Program-made: the position numbers and the translations under genes
Notes under the pieces: generated by a model
Seen by the model: only the letters and a program-made list of their open reading frames with translations
Told to the model about the DNA's origin: nothing
Database searches by the model: none
Part shown: in pieces, positions 6,757 through 10,472 of the stretch
Position numbering within the stretch: the stretch's first letter is position 1
How the letters are laid out: every line of letters starts with the position of its first letter
Assembly (NCBI GenBank): GCA_030604285.1
Contig: JAUVWD010000012.1
Coordinates: forward strand, 1-10,472
Length of the DNA stretch: 10,472 nt
Source of the DNA: Chloroflexota bacterium
Lineage (GTDB): Bacteria > Chloroflexota > Dehalococcoidia > GIF9 > AB-539-J10
Reading direction: 5' to 3'

Positions 6757-6776
6757 GATAACAGCCAAATGTTATC
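6757..6776 (-). other. Hairpin overlapping the stop codon of the small gamma-like gene
   Basis: The arms GATAACA (6757-6763) and TGTTATC (6770-6776) form a perfect 7-bp stem with a 6-base loop, overlapping the TGA at 6775-6777. The stem is AT-rich and no U-run follows, so it is not a convincing intrinsic terminator. It could be an attenuator, a processing site or chance. Confidence 0.4.
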
Positions 6777-6969
6777 ATCTGGAAACGATTCTTCTCTGCC
6801 ACAGCATTCGCATTCGCATTATCTCCTCACGCCCGGAAGTGCTCCATGAGTTTAAGACCGCCGCCGGCCTTCGCCGGGAAATCACCGGCCTTAGAGCCCT
6901 TCCCTCCTCTTCCATATAGGCAGTTACTGCAGCTGTGATGGCAGCTATCGTTCCTTGTTTGCTTTCCAA
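6775..6969 (-). CDS. Small decarboxylase/transcarboxylase gamma-like subunit (OadG/MmcJ-like, no membrane segment)
   Basis: This 64-residue basic protein lies between the 12S-type and 5S-type genes on the same strand. An N-terminal helix IAAITAAVTAYMEEEG (about 8-23) is followed by a basic linker (RPVISRRRP) and a C-terminal segment with W..SGREEIMRMR and a final WQRR. Small proteins of this pattern accompany methylmalonyl-CoA decarboxylase and transcarboxylase genes, for example the gamma-like gene of the Pelotomaculum propionate cluster, and probably help to assemble the complex. True OadG/MmdD proteins start with a membrane helix, which is absent here, arguing against a sodium pump. The only start is TTG (6967-6969), soon after an in-frame stop at 6982-6984. 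A strong GGAGG (6987-6991) lies 17 bases away, which is too far; a weak AGAG is nearer. Family assignment comes from motif pattern and context. Confidence 0.65.
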   Translation of the reverse strand: MESKQGTIAAITAAVTAYMEEEGRALRPVISRRRPAAVLNSWSTSGREEIMRMRMLWQRRIVSR

Positions 6970-6991
6970 TCGCTCTTTCGCTTAAACCTCC

Positions 6992-8545
6992 TCACACAGG
7001 AATATTTCCATGCTTCTTTGGAGGTCTCGTCTCTCGCTTCGTAGAGAGAAGCTCTAAGGCACTGATTATTTTGGGGCGACTCTCACGAGGCAGCGTGACT
7101 TCGTCAACATATCCCCGCGAGGCAGCAATGTAAGGATTATAAAGTAGGTCTCGATATTGCCGAATCTTTTCTTGCGCTTTTGCCTTAGGGTCCGACGCAG
7201 CCTCTATTTCTCTGCGGAATATAACTGGTGTGGCTCCTTCAGCGCCCATCACTGCGATTTCCGCTGTAGGCCAAGCCAAAACATAGTCGGCACCCAAATC
7301 TTTGCCACACATGGCAAGATATGATCCCCCATAGTCCTTACGAATGATCAAGGTGATCTTAGGAACTGTAGCTTCAGAATAACACCAAAGGACCTTGGCG
7401 CCATGTCTTATTATGCCTGACCATTCCTGATCTGTTCCTGGTAAGTAACCAGGGACATCGGCAATGGTGAGCAAGGGGATGTTAAAGGCATCGCAAAACC
7501 TGATAAACCTAGTGATTTTATCTGAGGCATTGACATCAAGACATCCGGCGAGATGCGTCGGTTGATTTGCGATAATGCCCACTGCTCTACCGTTAAGCCT
7601 GGCAAAGCAAACAATGGCATTCTGAGCATAATTACGATGGGGCTCCAGTATCTCACCATTATCCACAATGGATTGAATAACATCCCTCATGTCATAAACC
7701 TTGCTGGACTCGTCCGGTATTAGGGTGTCGAGAGCAGGATCAATACGGTTTGGGTCGTCAGTAGGCTCAACTGGAGGGGGATCCTCCCTGTTGTTTGAAG
7801 GAAGGTAACCCAGAAGTCCTCTTATGAGTTCAATAGCCTCGGCATCGCTATCGCAGGCGAAATGACACACACCGCTTTTGGTGGCATGGGTCATGGCACC
7901 GCCCAGTTCTTCGGAAGTGATCTCTTCCCCGGTAACCTGCTTGATAACTACTGGGCCAGTGATGTGCATATAGCTTGTCCGTTTTGTCATGAACACCCAA
8001 TCTGTCATGGCAGGGGAATAGACCGCCCCTCCAGCAGTAGGCCCCATAATTGCCGAGAGTTGAGGAATAACTCCTGAGGCTGCCGAATTCCTGAAGAATA
8101 TCTGCCCATAGCCCGAAAGGGCATCGACACCTTCCTGAATCCTGGCCCCCCCAGAGTCACTAAAACCTACTATGGGAATGCCACACTTCAGGGCTAAATC
8201 CATTACCTTGCATATCTTCTTGGCATGCATTTCACCCAGTGTCCCACCCATGGAAGTGAAGTCCTGGGAGAAAGCGCACACAGGGCGGCCATCCACCATC
8301 CCATACCCTGTAACCACCCCCTCTGCGGGGACGGAGACTTTGTTCATGTCAAAAAGCGTAGCTCGGTGCTGAACAAACAAGTCAAGCTCATGAAAGCTGC
8401 CGGCATCGAAGAGCAGGTCAAGCCGTTCACGAGCAGTTAGTTTCCTGGATTGATGCTGCTTTTCCACCCGCTCCACACCTCCTAAGGCTCTCTGTGTCCT
8501 TTCCCTCTCCACGAATTCCCTCAACCGTTCGGCAACTGTGCCCAT
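6992..8545 (-). CDS. mmdA: Acyl-CoA carboxyltransferase, methylmalonyl-CoA 12S / MmdA / PccB type
   Basis: The protein has 517 residues from ATG 8543-8545 and is a biotin-dependent carboxyltransferase made of two crotonase-like halves. The N-half shows FSDSGGARIQEGVDALSGYG (about 128-147), with the glycines that form an oxyanion hole, and MGPTAGGAVYSPAMTD (about 167-182). The C-half shows DVPGYLPGTDQE (about 363-374), HGAKVLW and IRKDYGGSYLAM, and the MGAEGA turn (about 433-438). The family carboxylates or decarboxylates propionyl-/methylmalonyl-CoA, or acetyl-CoA in some members. The pairing with a 5S-type gene and the lack of a biotin carboxylase gene suggest the methylmalonyl-CoA:propionyl-CoA half-reaction of a transcarboxylase. 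It is the first gene of the operon, read from a plausible promoter about 40 bases upstream. A 6-codon longer TTG start (8563) is possible but places the ribosome site inside the gene. Confidence 0.92.
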   Translation of the reverse strand: MGTVAERLREFVERERTQRALGGVERVEKQHQSRKLTARERLDLLFDAGSFHELDLFVQHRATLFDMNKVSVPAEGVVTGYGMVDGRPVCAFSQDFTSMGGTLGEMHAKKICKVMDLALKCGIPIVGFSDSGGARIQEGVDALSGYGQIFFRNSAASGVIPQLSAIMGPTAGGAVYSPAMTDWVFMTKRTSYMHITGPVVIKQVTGEEITSEELGGAMTHATKSGVCHFACDSDAEAIELIRGLLGYLPSNNREDPPPVEPTDDPNRIDPALDTLIPDESSKVYDMRDVIQSIVDNGEILEPHRNYAQNAIVCFARLNGRAVGIIANQPTHLAGCLDVNASDKITRFIRFCDAFNIPLLTIADVPGYLPGTDQEWSGIIRHGAKVLWCYSEATVPKITLIIRKDYGGSYLAMCGKDLGADYVLAWPTAEIAVMGAEGATPVIFRREIEAASDPKAKAQEKIRQYRDLLYNPYIAASRGYVDEVTLPRESRPKIISALELLSTKRETRPPKKHGNIPV

Positions 8546-8552
8546 GTGCATT

Positions 8553-8557
8553 CCTCC
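8553..8557 (-). promoter_or_regulatory. Ribosome binding site that fixes the mmdA start
   Basis: GGAGG on the minus strand lies 7 bases before ATG 8543-8545. It is too close to the ATG at 8549-8551 and lies downstream of the TTG at 8563. The product then begins MGTVAERLREF, a natural start for this family. Confidence 0.7.
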
Positions 8558-8587
8558 TCGCAAATCAGTTTGCCTGCCAAGGGAGCC

Positions 8588-8616
8588 ATTTTAAACTGAA
8601 ATCGGGATTAAGGCAA
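8588..8616 (-). promoter_or_regulatory. Candidate sigma-70-type promoter for the minus-strand operon
   Basis: On the minus strand, TTGCCT (8611-8616) and TAAAAT (8588-8593) are separated by exactly 17 bases and match the consensus boxes at 4 and 5 of 6 positions. Transcription would begin near 8580, giving a leader of about 35 bases that contains the mmdA ribosome site. This is a sequence match only. Confidence 0.5.
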
Positions 8617-8819
8617 ATCCTCGAGCTCACGGGGCTACCGCCGAGACTAGCTCGTCTATGGTGCTCCTGTTTGACGGATTTTCTAGTATAATTGCCTCCA
8701 TCATGTTCCCAGCGCTGCTGACCCTTCCTAAGCCTTCTGCGGCCAAAGAATGGGTGATCGTCAAGCTCTAACTATGCATAGCTTGATTGGAGAGTGACGA
8801 CAAACTCAGGCCTAGAGGT
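8617..8819. other. Divergent intergenic region, no gene seen
   Basis: This is the middle of the roughly 300-bp gap between the divergent operons. I see no open reading frame with a ribosome site and protein-like composition, and no tRNA-like fold. The notable elements are the inverted repeat at 8761-8786 and a TATAAT at 8687-8692 on plus without a properly spaced -35 box. Regulator binding sites are possible but not identifiable from one copy. Confidence 0.6.
8761..8786. promoter_or_regulatory. Inverted repeat upstream of cmk, possible operator
   Basis: TCAAGCT (8761-8767) and AGCTTGA (8780-8786) form a perfect 7-bp inverted repeat with a 12-base spacer. Overlapping it is the 10-bp palindrome CTATGCATAG (8772-8781). 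The centre is about 50 bp upstream of the candidate cmk -35 box, a position suited to a dimeric regulator. No specific regulator is recognisable. Confidence 0.35.
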
Positions 8820-8847
8820 TTGACAGCCTGGCTTAGAATGATATTAT
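8820..8847 (+). promoter_or_regulatory. Candidate sigma-70-type promoter overlapping the annotated cmk start
   Basis: TTGACA (8820-8825, perfect) and TATTAT (8842-8847, 5 of 6) are 16 bases apart. The -10 box overlaps the ATG at 8846-8848, so transcription would start near 8854, after that codon. If the promoter is real, cmk must start at TTG 8858-8860 as a nearly leaderless message, or a second promoter lies further upstream. Confidence 0.5.
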
Positions 8848-9526
8848 GGAGAGAGATTTGAAACCACAGCTTGTTGCTCTAGACGGTCCTGTGGCAGTCG
8901 GCAAGAGCAGCGTAGGGGCGCTGCTCGCAAGAAGATTGGGCTATGTTTTCTTCGATACGGGGACGATGTACCGCGCGTTTACCTGGAAGGTCCTCAAGTC
9001 AGGTATCCCCATAGAGGATGAGCAAGAGCTGTGTCAGTTGGCCAATACTACTAGATTCGATTTCGTCACTTCACAGGATTGCTGTCTCTCGCCCATCGTT
9101 GATGATGAAGATGTCTCCTCCAGGCTGTTTCGACCTGAAATAGAAGACCTGGTTTCCCTGGCATCCAAGATAGCAGGGGTACGCCAAGCACTGATATTGG
9201 AGCAGCGTAGGTTAGCCCAGCGAGGCAAAGTAGTAATGGCAGGTAGGGACATTGGCACAGTAGTGCTACCGTGGGCAGAATTGAAGATTTTTCTCACGGC
9301 CTCGCCGGAAGAGAGAGCCAAGCGCCGCTACAAGGAGCTATCAGGGCGAGGAGAAAATGCGAGCTTGGAAACCGTCCTCGCTGATCTAGAGAAGCGAGAC
9401 GGGATGGATATCAACAGAGCCATCTCGCCGCTTAAACCGGCTGAGGATGCCATAATTGTCAATACAGAAGGCCGTACCCTTACGCAAATCGTGGATAACT
9501 TATATGCTTTGGCGGTAAGACTATGA
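8846..9526 (+). CDS. cmk: Cytidylate (CMP/dCMP) kinase
   Basis: This 226-residue P-loop kinase phosphorylates CMP and dCMP with ATP in the cytoplasm. Motifs in order are the Walker A loop GPVAVGKSS (14-22), DTGTMYRAF (37-45) of the NMP site, AGRDIGTVVLP around 131-141, the LID-region FLTASPEERAKRRYKEL, and RDGMDINRAISPLKPAEDA near the C-terminus, equivalent to the conserved RD..D..R nucleotide-binding segment. The length is normal for bacterial Cmk. The start is uncertain. The ATG used here has no clear ribosome site and lies in a promoter-like -10 box. TTG at 8858-8860, preceded by GGAGAG, would give MKPQLVALDGP, closer to the usual Cmk N-terminus. The stop overlaps the plsC start by four bases (ATGA), so the two are translationally coupled. 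Confidence 0.95.
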   Translation: MERDLKPQLVALDGPVAVGKSSVGALLARRLGYVFFDTGTMYRAFTWKVLKSGIPIEDEQELCQLANTTRFDFVTSQDCCLSPIVDDEDVSSRLFRPEIEDLVSLASKIAGVRQALILEQRRLAQRGKVVMAGRDIGTVVLPWAELKIFLTASPEERAKRRYKELSGRGENASLETVLADLEKRDGMDINRAISPLKPAEDAIIVNTEGRTLTQIVDNLYALAVRL

Positions 9527-10182
9527 CCTTCTCTCAGGAGTTTATCCTGACGACATGTAGACCGCTGCTCAATATCCTGTTCTCCTGGAAAACCGAAGGC
9601 AGAGAAAACATACCGTTAACTGGTCCGCTCATTGTAGCCGCCAATCATCTTCATGTCCTCGACCCTATTTTCCTCCAGTTTAGCTTCCCGCGATGGATTA
9701 CTTTCATTGCCAAAGAGGAACTGTTTCGCTCTCCCTTTTTGAGATTCTGGCTTCGCTGGGCGGGTTCTTTCCCCATACAGCGTGGAGGACAGATCAGAGA
9801 GAAACAGAAGATGCTTAAGAGCGCCAGAAACGTATTGGAAGAAGGCTGCACCCTGGGAATGTTCCCGGAGGGCAGCAGAAGCTACGATGGCGAACTCAAA
9901 AAAGGCAAGCCCGGCTCGGCAGTCATAGCCTTGAAAGCAAATGCCGCTCTTCTTCCTATCGGCATCATCGGCACAGATAAGCTGAAGGGCATAAGCTGGC
10001 TATGGAAGCGCCCTCGCATAGTCATCACCATTGGCAAGCCGTTTAAGCTTCCCCCAATCGATGGCAGGTTGAGTAGATCGCAAATGCAGCTATTGACCAC
10101 ACAGTTGATGTACGAAATCGCCGCTCTTTTGCCGCCCGAATATCAAGGCGCTTATGCGAAACATGAAGATCGAGAAAGCTAG
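9523..10182 (+). CDS. plsC: 1-acyl-sn-glycerol-3-phosphate acyltransferase (PlsC family)
   Basis: This 219-residue acyltransferase adds the second acyl chain to lysophosphatidic acid, or a related acceptor, during phospholipid synthesis at the inner face of the membrane. The HX4D catalytic motif is His42-Asp47 in NHLHVLD. The acceptor-binding segment GSFPIQRGG (81-89), FPEGSRS (114-120) and LLPIGIIG (143-150) follow in the standard order and spacing. The first 20 residues are moderately hydrophobic and may seat the protein on the membrane; no strong multi-span topology is visible. The start codon overlaps the cmk stop by 4 bases, and the last 29 bases overlap the candidate ispH start. The exact acyl acceptor is not decidable from sequence. 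Confidence 0.92.
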   Translation: MTFSQEFILTTCRPLLNILFSWKTEGRENIPLTGPLIVAANHLHVLDPIFLQFSFPRWITFIAKEELFRSPFLRFWLRWAGSFPIQRGGQIREKQKMLKSARNVLEEGCTLGMFPEGSRSYDGELKKGKPGSAVIALKANAALLPIGIIGTDKLKGISWLWKRPRIVITIGKPFKLPPIDGRLSRSQMQLLTTQLMYEIAALLPPEYQGAYAKHEDRES

Positions 10183-10472
10183 AAAGCTAGGCCTGTGTTT
10201 CGGGGTTAGACGGGCCATTAGGCTGCTGAAAGAGGCAGCCAACAGATATGGAGAAATCGAGACACTGGGACCGCTAGCACACAATCGTCTGCTAGTGGAA
10301 GCATTGGCCAATCTAGGAGTAAAGCCGGTAAATCACCTCGACCAGACACAAGGCAGAATTCTAGCAATCACCACTCATGGCACAAGCCCAGCGGTGCTAT
10401 CTGAGATCAGAGCCCGTCATATCGGTATCATTGATACGACTTGTCCGATAGTGGGCAAAGCCCAGAACTGCG
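10154..10472 (+). CDS. ispH: 4-hydroxy-3-methylbut-2-enyl diphosphate reductase, N-terminal part (cut by right edge)
   Basis: About 106 codons are visible before the window ends. IspH (LytB) is the [4Fe-4S] enzyme of the last step of the MEP isoprenoid pathway, producing IPP and DMAPP. GLCFGVRRAI contains the first cluster cysteine (usually GFCFGV). Also visible are LGPLAHN with its substrate-binding histidine, ITTHGTSP (usually R/S-HG), and DTTCPIVGKAQ with the second cluster cysteine (usually DATCP). The third cysteine lies outside the window. Two in-frame ATG codons exist, at 10154 and 10163; the first has AAGG about 5 bases upstream. Either start lies inside the end of plsC in another frame, consistent with a coupled cmk-plsC-ispH operon. 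Confidence 0.93.
   Translation, partial: MRNMKIEKARKLGLCFGVRRAIRLLKEAANRYGEIETLGPLAHNRLLVEALANLGVKPVNHLDQTQGRILAITTHGTSPAVLSEIRARHIGIIDTTCPIVGKAQNC

Noticed and set aside
8671..8692. TTGACG followed by TATAAT on the plus strand, resembling a strong promoter
   Set aside because: The boxes are only 10 bases apart; a sigma-70 promoter needs about 16-18, and no better -35 box is correctly spaced.

Overview
This is a bacterial window holding two divergent gene blocks around a promoter region at about 8546-8845. I infer an anaerobic or metabolically flexible bacterium. The Chloroflexota, perhaps the Dehalococcoidia, are a guess based on the Chloroflexus-like malate dehydrogenase relic and the style of the short palindromic repeats. 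There is no rRNA or other phylogenetic marker to confirm this.

The minus strand from 8545 leftward past position 1 is one long operon of central carbon metabolism. In transcription order it holds: a methylmalonyl-CoA carboxyltransferase 12S-type subunit; a tiny decarboxylase-gamma-like protein; a 5S-type carboxyltransferase fused to a biotin carrier domain; a decayed malate dehydrogenase; the alpha subunit of a two-part class I fumarase; HdrC-like and HdrB-like iron-sulfur proteins; a fumarate reductase/succinate dehydrogenase iron-sulfur subunit; and the N-terminal part of its flavoprotein, cut by the left edge. Together these link methylmalonyl-CoA/propionyl-CoA and pyruvate/oxaloacetate to malate, fumarate and succinate. 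This is the Wood-Werkman (methylmalonyl-CoA) route, which could run toward propionate formation or toward propionate oxidation. The gene content recalls the propionate-oxidation cluster of Pelotomaculum.

Three points stand out. The malate dehydrogenase carries three separate one-base deletions, and the repaired reading also lacks about 17 conserved residues, so it looks like a real pseudogene inside an otherwise intact operon. The fumarate reductase is encoded with HdrB- and HdrC-like partners instead of a membrane anchor, and the residue aligned with the covalent-FAD histidine is Asn; both suggest a soluble enzyme related in design to methanogen thiol:fumarate reductase. The fumarase beta subunit is not beside its alpha subunit.

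The plus strand from 8846 to the right edge is a housekeeping block: cytidylate kinase (cmk), a PlsC-type acyltransferase overlapping it by 4 bases, and the start of ispH, which overlaps plsC and runs off the right edge. A cmk-plsC-ispH order is common in bacteria.

Two intergenic gaps within the operon hold short palindromic elements. The one at 585-661 is flanked by an exact 8-bp direct repeat, like the target-site duplication of a miniature mobile element. I saw no tRNA, rRNA, CRISPR array, transposase, phage gene or defence gene.
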